Assembly: GCF_900589395.1 (NCBI RefSeq)
Contig: NZ_UUIS01000001.1
Span: 454,460 to 518,459, forward strand
Reading direction: 5' to 3'
DNA: 64,000 bases
Origin: Pseudomonas viridiflava
Lineage (GTDB): Bacteria; Pseudomonadota; Gammaproteobacteria; Pseudomonadales; Pseudomonadaceae
Position 1 is the stretch's first letter; the number at the start of each line of letters is the position of its first letter. Shown piece after piece: positions 8,593 to 17,327 of the stretch. The translations under genes were made by a program, and so were the position numbers. The notes below the pieces were generated by a model. It was not told the DNA's origin and did no database searches. It saw nothing but the letters and a program-made list of their open reading frames with translations.

Positions 8593-9429
8593 TCAGCTCA
8601 GCAGCGTCCACAGCGCCAGGCCGGCGTACCAGACGATGGCCGAGCGCACCAGCAGCTCCCAGATCAGGTTCAGGCCGGTGACGGCATTGGCACTCACCAC
8701 CGGCGCAGGCGCCTCGCTGGCCACGCAACCGATACGGGCAATCAACCGGGCGGCACTGATGTTCCAGTTCAGCAAGTCGTGCAGCAGTTCACGGCTGACG
8801 GCCGCAAAATTGCCCACCAGGGCAAAGCTGGCGGCCAGCAAGCGCACGGGTAACCAGTCCAGGGCATGACGCAACTGACCTGCACGCTCGCTGATGGCCG
8901 GCGTCTTGCTGTGCTCGACCGTCATTGCCAATAGCCGGTAGGCCAGCGCCGCCACCGGCCCCAGCAGGGCGTACCAGAAGATCACGGCAAAGAAACCCTG
9001 GTAGGCCTGCCACAACAGATGGCCCTGGACGCCGGTCAGCAACTGCTCGCTGTCATCGGCCCTGACGCCCATGTCGCGCTCGGCCACATGCACGGCCGCC
9101 TGGGTATCGCCACGCCGGCAGGCATCGCGAAACGGCCCCAGTGCGGCAATCACATCACCGCGTCCCAGGCTGTAGATCAGCACCACCAGGTGCACCGGAA
9201 GCAGCAACCAGCCGTAGGCCACGGAACCGATGACAAGCAGCACCAGATGCAGCACACACAACGGCAGCAGCACCAGCAGCGCCAGGCTCAGCCAGGGACG
9301 CGCCGCCGTGCGCGGCGAGGCTTCCAGCCGGGTCAATTGTTGCCGCCAGGGGCCGTCATGCTGGACCCGCTGGCGCAAGGCAGAAAACTTCTCGATCACA
9401 ATGGCCAGCAACAACACCAGAAAACTCAT
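8593..9429 (-). CDS. ampE: AmpE regulatory signalling modulator
   Basis: This 278-aa inner-membrane protein starts MSFLVLLLAIVIEKF with an N-terminal membrane helix, and has further hydrophobic segments at about 45-85, 150-175 and the extreme C-terminus (IVWYAGLALWTLL). It matches the AmpE/CobD-related family always found downstream of ampD. Its biochemical role is unclear; in Enterobacteriaceae it is linked to ampC beta-lactamase induction together with AmpD. It starts 3 nt after the ampD stop and converges with the tatD-family gene, whose stop is 6 nt away. Confidence 0.9.
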   Translation of the reverse strand: MSFLVLLLAIVIEKFSALRQRVQHDGPWRQQLTRLEASPRTAARPWLSLALLVLLPLCVLHLVLLVIGSVAYGWLLLPVHLVVLIYSLGRGDVIAALGPFRDACRRGDTQAAVHVAERDMGVRADDSEQLLTGVQGHLLWQAYQGFFAVIFWYALLGPVAALAYRLLAMTVEHSKTPAISERAGQLRHALDWLPVRLLAASFALVGNFAAVSRELLHDLLNWNISAARLIARIGCVASEAPAPVVSANAVTGLNLIWELLVRSAIVWYAGLALWTLLS

Positions 9430-9432
9430 GGT

Positions 9433-9993
9433 TCAACTCCCGTCTGCATCCTGCACAGTCAATCGAAAACGCGCCCAGTCAAAGCAGGGCCCAGGGTCAG
9501 TCTTGCGCTGCGGGGCGATGTCGCTGTGCCCGCAGATACGCGCCAGGGTGATCAAGGGCCAGGCCTTGCGCACCTGGCAGGTCAGTTCACCCAGCGCGGT
9601 GTATTGCGCATCGGTGAAGGGCTGGTCGTCAGTGCCTTCAAGCTCGATGCCAATGGAAAAATCGTTGCAGCCCTCACGCCCTTCAAAGCTCGACACACCC
9701 GCGTGCCAGGCCCGGTCCAGACAAGAGACGAACTGGGTGACCTCGCCATCACGCTCGATGAGAAAATGCGCCGACACGCGCAACTGGGCGATGCCTTCGA
9801 AGTAGGGATGAGCGTCAATGTCCAGGCGGTTCTGAAAGAACGCCTGCACCTGGCCGGTCTTGAAGCAGGCCGGCGGCAGGCTGATGTTGTGGATCACCAG
9901 CAGCGAGATCTCGGCCGCCGGCCGCGCATTGAAATTGGGCGACGGGCAATGCGCAATGCCGGCGCACCAGCCGCTTGCAGGGTCCAGCTGCAT
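9433..9993 (-). CDS. ampD: 1,6-anhydro-N-acetylmuramyl-L-alanine amidase
   Basis: AmpD cleaves the peptide from anhydro-muropeptides in the cytoplasm during cell-wall recycling, which keeps the AmpR inducer level and therefore AmpC beta-lactamase low. The amidase_2 fold is visible: the first zinc ligand His in LLVIHNISLPP, then HSDIAPQRKTDPG carrying the second His and the Asp ligand near the C-terminus. ATG 9993 (MQLDPASGW) is preferred over ATG 9999 because GAGGA lies 6 nt before it and touches the other. 186 aa is normal. Forms an operon with ampE. Confidence 0.93.
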   Translation of the reverse strand: MQLDPASGWCAGIAHCPSPNFNARPAAEISLLVIHNISLPPACFKTGQVQAFFQNRLDIDAHPYFEGIAQLRVSAHFLIERDGEVTQFVSCLDRAWHAGVSSFEGREGCNDFSIGIELEGTDDQPFTDAQYTALGELTCQVRKAWPLITLARICGHSDIAPQRKTDPGPCFDWARFRLTVQDADGS

Positions 9994-10097
9994 GAGCATT
10001 CCTCGTTGAGCGCTTCAAAGGCCGCCAGTATGCCCGCGCAGCCAGACAGCGCAACAGCGGCAAAACGCCCTTCACTTGTGCCCGGGCGCCGTCCCCC

Positions 10098-10220
10098 GTA
10101 GGAGCGCGCTTGCCCGCGACCGAGTGCGCAGCGCTCGCAGAAATCTCGAAAACGCTGAAATTTACGACTGCTAACGCAGCCGGTCGCGGTGGTCCGGCAT
10201 TCCGGCAAGCGCGCTCCTAC
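10098..10220. repeat. REPIN (paired REP element), copy 2
   Basis: This 123-bp element has GTAGGAGCGCGCTTGCC and its inverse at the ends. It is the reverse-complement twin of 726-848; the main differences are a small block near the centre of the spacer plus two single bases. Its right end runs 4 bp into the DUF1631 coding sequence and contributes that gene's stop codon. Confidence 0.9.
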
Positions 10221-12454
10221 TGGCCGCTGGCCTGGCGCAGGCTGCCCATGACCGACGCCAGGGCGCGGTCGAACAGCAGGGCGTCGTCAAGCACGCGGAT
10301 CGAACCGCGCCGGAACTCCATGGCCAGGCCCGTGCGGGTCTTTTCCAGCACTTTCATGCCGGTGCGGTTGACGAAGATATACCGTCCGCTGGCCTCGACG
10401 ATGGCCGCCAGCTTGCAGCGCAGCTTGTGCTCTTCGTCTTCCTGCAGCTCGACCCAGCAGCCGACGCGCAATTGATCGACCTTTTGCAGGCCGCTGTCGC
10501 CCTCGGGCAACGCGGTGCCCGGCTCGTTGAACATTTGCTCTTCGGGGGCGATCAGGACGATTTCCTCGACCACGTTGACCATGGCCGGGGCCGCACCGGT
10601 CTGTATCCCGGGCCAGGCCTGGTCGTGGCCATGCTGCTGGCGGGAAAAATGCTGGAATGCCTGGACGTGCAGCACTTCAAGCTGGCTGAAGAATTCGCTG
10701 GTGGCGAACGGGTCGAATGCCGCGCTGGACAACCCTTCGCGCAGCACCTTGAGCAGGCCGGGCACGCACTCGAGCAAGCGCTGGCGCGCCTCGGGCGCCT
10801 CGTGCAGCTCGACGCTCCAGATCAGGTCATCGATAGCCTGCAACCCCTCCTGCCACTCGGCTGAGGTATCGCCATGCTTGAGACAGATCAGCAGCAGCAC
10901 CTTGCTCCAGGCCTCTTGCAGCAAACGCACCACTACCTGCGGCAGGGTCTTGCCCACCAGCCGGCGATTGAGTTCATGCTGCACGCGCTGACGGGCCAGC
11001 TCGGCGCGTGCGCGCCCTTCTTCGGCATGGCGGGTGCGCTGTTCCAGCAGCTCGCTGCGGCGCCGTTCGTCATGGGTGAAGGCCAGAAAGTCTGCCAGCA
11101 GTTCGGCAAAGATCGCCGTGTCGTCGACGAAATCGTTCAGCAGGCGCTGGACGATCTGCTCGACGCGCTGGTACAGCGAGTCGCGCTGGTAATCGTCGCG
11201 CCCACCCCAGCCCAGGGCAGCGCTGGCAATTTCGTTGAGCAGACGCCGTGCCGGGTGGCTGGCATGGCTGAAAAAACTCTTGTCGAGCACCGCGACCTTG
11301 AGCATCGGGATCTGCAGGCGGCCGATCAGGGCCCGCAGCGAGGATGGCAGGTTACGGTCATCGAGAATGAACTCGAACAGCATCGCCACCAGGTTGATAA
11401 CGTCTTCGTCGACACTGCCGACGATGCGTGACTTACCGCTCTTGACGCTGACCCGGGTCAGCAATTGCTCCAGCTGCTGGCGCAGGTCAAAGGCCTCGAC
11501 CTCTTCGGACGGCGGCACGTATTGCTGCAGGTGGGACAACAGGCGCAACAGGTCCTGACTGGAAATCGGCCGCACCTCGGCACTGGGCTCGTGACGCGGG
11601 GCCAGGTTGCCGCGCAAATGTCCGAGCAATTGCTGCAGTGCGGTAAAGACTTCCTGCACGCCCTTGTCGAGCTGCTCGGTCACCTGCGCCAGGGCCGGGT
11701 CGTCCAGCTGCGGCGCCGCGCGCTCGTGCGGCGGGTGGTCGCTGACGCGGCGGGCGGGCAAGGCCTTCATGTCCGGCAGAATACCCGTGGCGATCAGCAG
11801 GCGGTTGGCCTCGGCATACAACTGGTCGGCATCGGCCAGCACGTATTTCTCGAACAATTTGAGAATGATCAGCTTGACGCGGATCTCCACGCCCAGGCTG
11901 CGCCCGGCCTGCAGGAAAAAATCGCACAGCAGGGTCGGCCCCAGCGGATTGTTGTGGTCGGTCAGCGCATGGGGCACCAGCGCGTTCAGGCGCAGGGTCA
12001 GTTGCCCCAGCGCCAGCCCGTCGCGGCTCATGACCTTGGCAACCATGGCATCGACCGCCACGGTTTTCTCCAGGTCGTCGTTGTGCACCAGTTCCAGCTT
12101 GTCGAACGACACCGGATTGGGCAGCACCGGCTCGTGGGCACGCAACTGCCCCAGGACCAGGAAGGCCTCGCAGAATTTGTCGATGAAAGCGCGCTCGATG
12201 CTCTTGCGCTTCAGACGCAGGTCGCGCATGGCTTCGAAGAAGGTGTTCTGCTCGCGGTTGTCGCGCGCCCGGTCGGCCATCTCGAAAAGGGTGTCGTCAG
12301 CGTTATCGAACAGCACCTGCAGGGTGTCCTTGAGCTGCTGGGCCGCCTTGTCGCGCACCTGGAGCAAGACCACTGGCAATCGTGCCAGAGACGCTTGCGT
12401 CACCGGTGGGGGCGCAGCCTGGTTCAAAGGCACCACCTTGTTGTCGCTGTGCAT
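10217..12454 (-). CDS. DUF1631 family protein
   Basis: This 745-aa cytoplasmic protein has the DUF1631 family over its whole length. It is largely helical and charged, with a possible coiled-coil around the RRRSELLEQRTRHAEEGRARAE stretch cut by short linkers. The last 90 residues look beta-rich and PilZ-like (RVGCWVELQ, then YIFVNRTGMKV), which is suggestive but not proof of c-di-GMP-related binding. ATG 12454 has GGAGG 5 nt upstream. The function is unknown; the position between ampD and nadC is shared with other pseudomonads. The stop TAG is part of the adjacent REPIN. Confidence 0.85.
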   Translation of the reverse strand: MHSDNKVVPLNQAAPPPVTQASLARLPVVLLQVRDKAAQQLKDTLQVLFDNADDTLFEMADRARDNREQNTFFEAMRDLRLKRKSIERAFIDKFCEAFLVLGQLRAHEPVLPNPVSFDKLELVHNDDLEKTVAVDAMVAKVMSRDGLALGQLTLRLNALVPHALTDHNNPLGPTLLCDFFLQAGRSLGVEIRVKLIILKLFEKYVLADADQLYAEANRLLIATGILPDMKALPARRVSDHPPHERAAPQLDDPALAQVTEQLDKGVQEVFTALQQLLGHLRGNLAPRHEPSAEVRPISSQDLLRLLSHLQQYVPPSEEVEAFDLRQQLEQLLTRVSVKSGKSRIVGSVDEDVINLVAMLFEFILDDRNLPSSLRALIGRLQIPMLKVAVLDKSFFSHASHPARRLLNEIASAALGWGGRDDYQRDSLYQRVEQIVQRLLNDFVDDTAIFAELLADFLAFTHDERRRSELLEQRTRHAEEGRARAELARQRVQHELNRRLVGKTLPQVVVRLLQEAWSKVLLLICLKHGDTSAEWQEGLQAIDDLIWSVELHEAPEARQRLLECVPGLLKVLREGLSSAAFDPFATSEFFSQLEVLHVQAFQHFSRQQHGHDQAWPGIQTGAAPAMVNVVEEIVLIAPEEQMFNEPGTALPEGDSGLQKVDQLRVGCWVELQEDEEHKLRCKLAAIVEASGRYIFVNRTGMKVLEKTRTGLAMEFRRGSIRVLDDALLFDRALASVMGSLRQASGQ

Positions 12455-12768
12455 CGTACCTCCCGACAGGAAACAGCTGTTATCCCGCCACAGGCAGGGC
12501 AAGCGCCTGCCCCGTGACGTGATCGGCTTGCCCATTGCGCGCCAAACCCATGACGTCAATTACAAGTCGAATTATCTTGCAAAACCCGTTCGCAATTCCA
12601 CCAGGAGTCCTTGCCCGGGTAGGTAGACCGCAGTTTTATTGATCTGTCGCAACTCAGATGCTGAAACCGACCAAACGTCATGGCGACAAATGGCCTGCAC
12701 GGGTGCTGCAACTGGGTCGCGAGCCTTGAGGTGGCATATACTCGGCCGACTTTGTAGTGGAGCTTGCT
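12455..12768. other. Divergent promoter region of the DUF1631 gene and nadC
   Basis: This 314-bp gap holds the leaders of both genes. A TATACT at 12737-12742 could be the nadC -10 box, but no good -35 accompanies it. I see no structured RNA, operator palindrome or small gene that I would defend. Confidence 0.4.
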
Positions 12769-13617
12769 ATGCCGAACGTACGACTTGCCGCCCTGACTGC
12801 CGAAATCGAAGCCAACGTGCGCCGTGCGCTGCTCGAGGACGTCGGCAGTGGCGATATCACCGCCCAGTTGATTCCCGAAGAGCGCCTGGCCAAGGCCACG
12901 ATCATTTCCCGCGACGCCGCTGTGATCGCCGGCACCGCCTGGGTGGATGCCGTTTTCCGCCAGCTCGACCCACGCGTGGCCGTGCACTGGCAAGTGGTCG
13001 ACGGTGACCGGGTCGTGCCTGACCAGGTGCTGTTCCACCTCGAAGGCCCGGCCCGCTCCCTGTTGACCGGCGAGCGCAGTGCACTGAATTTCCTGCAGCT
13101 GCTTTCGGGGGTGGCCACCCGCGCACAATTTTTCGCCGACCTGGTGGCCGGTACCCAGGTCCGGCTGCTCGACACCCGCAAGACGCTGCCCGGCCTGCGT
13201 CTGGCACAGAAATACGCGGTCACCTGCGGCGGCTGCGATAACCATCGCATCGGCCTGCATGACGCCTTCCTGATCAAGGAAAATCATATTGCCGCCTGCG
13301 GTGGCATTGCCCAGGCCGTGGTCGCGGCCCATCGCATCGCCCCGGGCAAACCGGTGGAGGTCGAAGTCGAAAGCCTCGAAGAACTCCAGCAAGCGCTGGA
13401 CGCCGGGGCCGATATCGTCATGCTCGATGAACTGAGCCTGGACGACATGCGCGAAGCGGTGCGCCTGAACAAGGGTCGGGCCAGGCTCGAAGCCAGCGGC
13501 GGCATCAGCGAACAGACACTGCGCACCATTGCCGAGACTGGCGTGGATTACATTTCGATCGGCTCGATGACCAAGGATATAAAGGCGGTGGACCTTTCGA
13601 TGCGCCTGAGCCTCTGA
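12769..13617 (+). CDS. nadC: Nicotinate-nucleotide pyrophosphorylase (quinolinate phosphoribosyltransferase)
   Basis: NadC converts quinolinate and PRPP to nicotinate mononucleotide, CO2 and PPi in de novo NAD synthesis. The 282-aa protein has the family N-terminal domain, then [15 protein letters not shown], the substrate-binding [17 protein letters not shown] near residues 135-150 and [15 protein letters not shown], ending with the barrel segments LEASGGIS and [11 protein letters not shown] 12769 has GTGGAG 7 nt upstream and begins at the conserved [14 protein letters not shown]; the upstream GTG 12757 adds only four residues. Confidence 0.96.
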   Translation: MPNVRLAALTAEIEANVRRALLEDVGSGDITAQLIPEERLAKATIISRDAAVIAGTAWVDAVFRQLDPRVAVHWQVVDGDRVVPDQVLFHLEGPARSLLTGERSALNFLQLLSGVATRAQFFADLVAGTQVRLLDTRKTLPGLRLAQKYAVTCGGCDNHRIGLHDAFLIKENHIAACGGIAQAVVAAHRIAPGKPVEVEVESLEELQQALDAGADIVMLDELSLDDMREAVRLNKGRARLEASGGISEQTLRTIAETGVDYISIGSMTKDIKAVDLSMRLSL

Positions 13618-13664
13618 AGAGGCTGATCCTCAACCGTGTTGAAGATGCCCGAAGGAGTGATGCC

Positions 13665-14747
13665 TTGAAAGAATGGTTTGTAATCAACGCCGGCAAACAG
13701 ATCGGCCCGATAGACGCGGCCGCTGCTCGCCTGATCGCCCGCGAGGCGCCGGGTGCCTGGTGCTGGCGCCAGGGCATGGCCGACTGGCAGCCCATCTATC
13801 AGGTCAGCGAAGTGCGTGCGGTCAAGAAAGACGGCGTCACGCCCTTCCCCGACCCGGCCCCGGAAATGATCCAGCCGCGCCCTGGCGCCCTGCCGGCCGG
13901 TGCGACCCCGGCCGCCAGCCCGCCTGCACCGGCCAACCCGCTGCCGCGTCCCTCGTTCAGTCCCGACCCGCCGGCCTCCGGCGGCTATGGCTCGGCAGCG
14001 GCCACCGATGGCGTCGACTTCAAGCTGTTCGGCACCGAAACGCAGTTCGTCGAACTGGAGCTGGACCGTGGCGAAAGCGCCGTGGCCGAGGCCGGCGCCA
14101 TGATGTACAAAACCTGCGATGTGCAGATGGAAACCATCTTTGGCGACGGCAGCAGCCAGTCCTCGGGACTGCTGGGCTCACTGTTCGGCGCCGGCAAGCG
14201 CATGCTCACCGGCGAGAGCCTGTTCACGACCGTGTTTTCGCAGCAGGGCACGGGCAAGGGCCGCGTGGCGTTTGCCGCGCCCTACCCCGGCACCATCCTG
14301 CCGCTGCGGCTGCGCGATTTCGGCGGCAAGCTGGTCTGCCAGAAAGACAGCTTCCTGGCCGGTGCCAAGGGCGTGTCGATCGGCATCCAGTTCCAGAAAA
14401 AGATCCTTACCGGCCTGTTCGGCGGTGAAGGCTTCGTGCTGCAGAAACTTGAAGGCGACGGCTGGGTGTTCGTGCACACCGGCGGCACCGTGCGCAAGAT
14501 CGAGCTGGCGGCCGGCGAGTCACTGGATGTCGACACCGGCTGCCTGGCGGCCATGACCCAGACCATCGACTACGACATCCGCATGGTCGGCGGCATCAAG
14601 TCGATGCTGTTCGGCGGTGAAGGTGTGTTCTTCGCCAAGCTGACCGGCCCCGGTACTGTCTGGCTGCAAAGCCTGCCCTTCTCACGACTGGCCGGACGCA
14701 TGCTTGCAGCCCTGCCGGCCGGCAGCGTTGGCCGCAGCGAACGCTGA
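13665..14747 (+). CDS. GYF_2-AIM24 (TIGR00266-type) protein of the Ter cluster
   Basis: This 360-aa protein has two parts: an N-terminal GYF_2-like domain (WFVINAGKQIGPIDAA, then GAWCWRQGMADWQPI, about residues 1-60), a proline/alanine-rich linker (about 65-110), and an AIM24/TIGR00266 beta-rich domain to the end. It uses a TTG start at 13665 with AAGGAG 7 nt upstream; the ATG at 13660 stops after two codons. AIM24-like proteins recur beside TerD genes and are thought to act with membranes or proteins, but no enzyme activity is known. Probably co-transcribed with the TerD-VWA gene 28 nt downstream. Confidence 0.85.
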   Translation: MKEWFVINAGKQIGPIDAAAARLIAREAPGAWCWRQGMADWQPIYQVSEVRAVKKDGVTPFPDPAPEMIQPRPGALPAGATPAASPPAPANPLPRPSFSPDPPASGGYGSAAATDGVDFKLFGTETQFVELELDRGESAVAEAGAMMYKTCDVQMETIFGDGSSQSSGLLGSLFGAGKRMLTGESLFTTVFSQQGTGKGRVAFAAPYPGTILPLRLRDFGGKLVCQKDSFLAGAKGVSIGIQFQKKILTGLFGGEGFVLQKLEGDGWVFVHTGGTVRKIELAAGESLDVDTGCLAAMTQTIDYDIRMVGGIKSMLFGGEGVFFAKLTGPGTVWLQSLPFSRLAGRMLAALPAGSVGRSER

Positions 14748-14775
14748 ATATTACTGCCCACTACAAGGAAGCATC

Positions 14776-16032
14776 ATGCAGATCACCCAAGGTCAACGCG
14801 TACCGCTCTCGACCCTGATGTCCGGCCAGGCATTGACCCTGGCCATCGCTATCGACGCCCCGCACGTGATCGACTACGTGTGCTTTGGCGTCGATGCCAA
14901 TGGCAAGCTGTCGGACGACCGCTACATGATCTTCTTCAACCAGCCGAGCAGCCCCTGCAACAGCTTGCAGCAAGTGCAAGGCGGCGAGTTCCGCATCGAT
15001 CTGGCAGGGCTGCCGGCCAGCATCGATCGCCTGGTGTTCACCGCGTCCATCGACGGTGCCGGCACCATGCACGATATCCGTGCCAGCCATTTCAGCCTGG
15101 CCGAGGCCGGGCGCGAAGTGGCCCGCGGCGAGTTCTCCGGCGCCAGCTTTGCGGCCGAGAAAGCGATCATGGTCATCGACCTGTACCGCAAGGGTGGCGA
15201 GTGGCGCCTGGCGTCCAACCTGCAAGGCTACAACGCCGGGCTGGACGCGCTGGTGGTGCATTTTGGTGGCGAGGTGGCTGATGAACCGGCCCCTGCGCCT
15301 GCCCCGGTAGCGGAACCTGCGTCGCCGCGTATTTCCCTGGAAAAGAAAGTCGCAGCGGCGGCGCCACAGTTGGTCAACCTGGCCAAGAAAGCCCAGATCA
15401 GCCTGGAAAAGGCCAACTTGAGCAATACCCAGGCGCGGGTCGGCCTGGTACTGGATGCTTCCGGTTCCATGAACAACCAATACTCCCAGGGACATGTGCA
15501 GGAAGTGGTCAACCGGCTGCTGCCAATGGCCGTGCATTTCGACGATGACGGCGCCCTGGACTGCTGGGCCTTTGGCTCGCGCTCGGTGCAACTGAGCCCG
15601 GTGACGCTGAGCAATTACCGCGACTACATCACCACCGACCTCGGCGGCTGGCGCGAGTGGGACCTGGGCCCGCGCAGCAACAACGAACCACATGCCATGC
15701 GCCAGGTTATCGACTACTACAAGCAATCGGGCGATCGCACGCCGGTGTACATCCTGTTCATCAGCGACGGCGGCGTATCGCTGAACAACCAGATCATCAA
15801 GCTGATGGTCGAAGCCGCCAGGCTGCCGATCTTCTGGCAGTTCGTCGGCCTGGGCGGGCGGAACTACGGAATTCTGGAAAAACTCGACGACATGGAAGGC
15901 CGGGTGGTGGACAACTGCAACTTCTTCGCCCTTGACCGTCTGAACGAAGTGCCTGAAGAGAAGCTGTATGACCTGCTGATGGAAGAGTTTCCCGACTGGC
16001 TCAAGGCGGCCAAGGTGGCCGGGATTATCTGA
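14776..16032 (+). CDS. TerD-VWA (TerF-like) protein
   Basis: This 418-aa protein has an N-terminal TerD-type beta-sandwich (about residues 1-170: MQITQGQRVPLSTLMSGQAL, then VVHFGG), a short PA-rich linker (PAPAPAPVAEPASP), and a C-terminal von Willebrand A domain with a metal (MIDAS) motif DASGSM near residue 232 and ISDGG near 335. TerF-like proteins of this design are proposed to scaffold Ter complexes through metal-dependent contacts. ATG 14776 has AAGGA upstream; earlier in-frame codons overlap the AIM24 gene. It points toward the minus-strand ter genes and shares a bidirectional terminator with them. Confidence 0.88.
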   Translation: MQITQGQRVPLSTLMSGQALTLAIAIDAPHVIDYVCFGVDANGKLSDDRYMIFFNQPSSPCNSLQQVQGGEFRIDLAGLPASIDRLVFTASIDGAGTMHDIRASHFSLAEAGREVARGEFSGASFAAEKAIMVIDLYRKGGEWRLASNLQGYNAGLDALVVHFGGEVADEPAPAPAPVAEPASPRISLEKKVAAAAPQLVNLAKKAQISLEKANLSNTQARVGLVLDASGSMNNQYSQGHVQEVVNRLLPMAVHFDDDGALDCWAFGSRSVQLSPVTLSNYRDYITTDLGGWREWDLGPRSNNEPHAMRQVIDYYKQSGDRTPVYILFISDGGVSLNNQIIKLMVEAARLPIFWQFVGLGGRNYGILEKLDDMEGRVVDNCNFFALDRLNEVPEEKLYDLLMEEFPDWLKAAKVAGII

Positions 16033-16061
16033 GCCTTCAACCGAGCGTGCGCCGCCCATAA

Positions 16062-16090
16062 AAAAACCGCCATCGATGATGGCGGTTTTT
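16062..16090. terminator. Bidirectional terminator between the convergent ter transcripts
   Basis: A perfect 13-bp stem (AAAAACCGCCATC, 62-74; inverse 78-90) with a GAT loop has T-runs on both strands. It lies 30 nt after the TerD-VWA stop and 19 nt after the stop of the opposing terD gene. Confidence 0.93.
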
Positions 16091-16108
16091 CATAGTGCGC
16101 GATAAGCC

Positions 16109-16687
16109 TTAGCCGATCGACACACCGTGGGCTTCAGCCAATGGCTTCAGACCACCGGCAAAGCCTGCACCGATGGCCTTGAACTTGAACTCTTCACCAT
16201 GGCGGTACAGCTCGCCGAAGATCATCGCGGTTTCGGTCGATGCATCTTCCGACAGGTCGTAACGGGCAATTTCCTTGCCGTCGGCCTTGTTCACCACACG
16301 AATGTAGGCGTTGCCCACCTGACCGAAGCTTTGCTTGCGCGCTTCGGCATCGTGGATGGTCACGGCGAACACCAGCTTCTTCACGGCAGCGTTCAAGCTG
16401 GTCAGCTTGACCAGCACGGCTTCGTCGTCACCGTCGCCAGCGCCGGAGCGGTTGTCGCCCAGGTGCTCGACCGAGCCATCAGCCGACGTCTTGTTGTTGT
16501 AGAAAATGAAGCTGTTGTCGTCCAGCACCTTGCCGCTTTCGCCCACGATGAAGATCGAAGCGTCGAGGTCGAACTCGGTGCCGTCGGTGACACGCGGATC
16601 CCAACCCAGGCCTACAGTAATTTCGGTCAGGCCAGGAGCTTCCTTGGACAGCGAGACGTTACCGCCTTTACTCAGACTTACAGCCAT
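16109..16687 (-). CDS. terD: TerD family protein (paralogue 1)
   Basis: This 192-aa stand-alone TerD domain starts [20 protein letters not shown]. It has the calcium-site signatures of the family: EFDLDAS near residue 40 and [19 protein letters not shown] near 78-96. TerD proteins bind Ca2+ with these Asp residues and take part in tellurite, phage and oxidative stress resistance in other bacteria. It is last in the minus-strand ter operon and close to its neighbour paralogue (37-nt gap), which suggests tandem duplication. AAGGA precedes the ATG. The symbol is by family; terD versus terE cannot be assigned with certainty. Confidence 0.9.
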   Translation of the reverse strand: MAVSLSKGGNVSLSKEAPGLTEITVGLGWDPRVTDGTEFDLDASIFIVGESGKVLDDNSFIFYNNKTSADGSVEHLGDNRSGAGDGDDEAVLVKLTSLNAAVKKLVFAVTIHDAEARKQSFGQVGNAYIRVVNKADGKEIARYDLSEDASTETAMIFGELYRHGEEFKFKAIGAGFAGGLKPLAEAHGVSIG

Positions 16688-16724
16688 TTGCGTGTTCCTT
16701 TGTTGAGGACAATAAGGGAATGAA

Positions 16725-17300
16725 TCAGAAGTTCAGACCGTAAGAATTGGCAACAGCAGCCAGACCACCAGCATAACCCTGGCCTACGGCGCGGAATTTC
16801 CACTCGCCGTTGTTACGGTACAGCTCGGCAAACATCATGGCCGTTTCGGTCGAGGCGTCCTCGGCCAGGTCGTAGCGCACGACTTCTGCACCGGTCTTTT
16901 CGTTGACCACGCGGATGAAGGCATTGCCTACCTGGCCGAAGCTCTGCCGGCGTGCATCGGCTTCGTGGATGGTGACCACAAAAACGACTTTTTCGACATC
17001 GGCAGGCACCCGGCTCAGGTCGACCTTGATGACTTCGTCATCGCCGTCGCCGGCACCGGTACGGTTGTCACCGGTGTGCTCGACCGAGCCATCAGCACTC
17101 TTGAGCTGATTGTAGAAAATGAAGTCTGCATCACTGCGAACCTTGCCACTGGCGCTCAGCAGGAAGGCGCTGGCGTCCAGGTCGAATTCCTGGCCATCGG
17201 TGCTACGCGGGTCCCAACCCAGTCCGATCAGGACATTGGTCAGGCTCGGGTCGGTCTTGGACAGCGAAAGGTTGCCACCTTTTTGCAGGGTCAAAGCCAT
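16725..17300 (-). CDS. terE: TerD family protein (paralogue 2, TerE-like)
   Basis: This 191-aa TerD-domain protein starts [20 protein letters not shown], with [11 protein letters not shown] and [19 protein letters not shown], i.e. an intact acidic Ca2+-binding set. It is clearly similar to the adjacent 192-aa paralogue over the whole length (both contain SFGQVGNA(F/Y)IRVVN and EDASTETAM). The start has AAGGAG 10 nt upstream. The cluster order terC-terE/terD suggests these two work with the membrane protein TerC. The choice of terE or terD as a name is arbitrary. Confidence 0.9.
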   Translation of the reverse strand: MALTLQKGGNLSLSKTDPSLTNVLIGLGWDPRSTDGQEFDLDASAFLLSASGKVRSDADFIFYNQLKSADGSVEHTGDNRTGAGDGDDEVIKVDLSRVPADVEKVVFVVTIHEADARRQSFGQVGNAFIRVVNEKTGAEVVRYDLAEDASTETAMMFAELYRNNGEWKFRAVGQGYAGGLAAVANSYGLNF

Positions 17301-17327
17301 GATGGATACTCTCCTTTTTTCCAGTTT

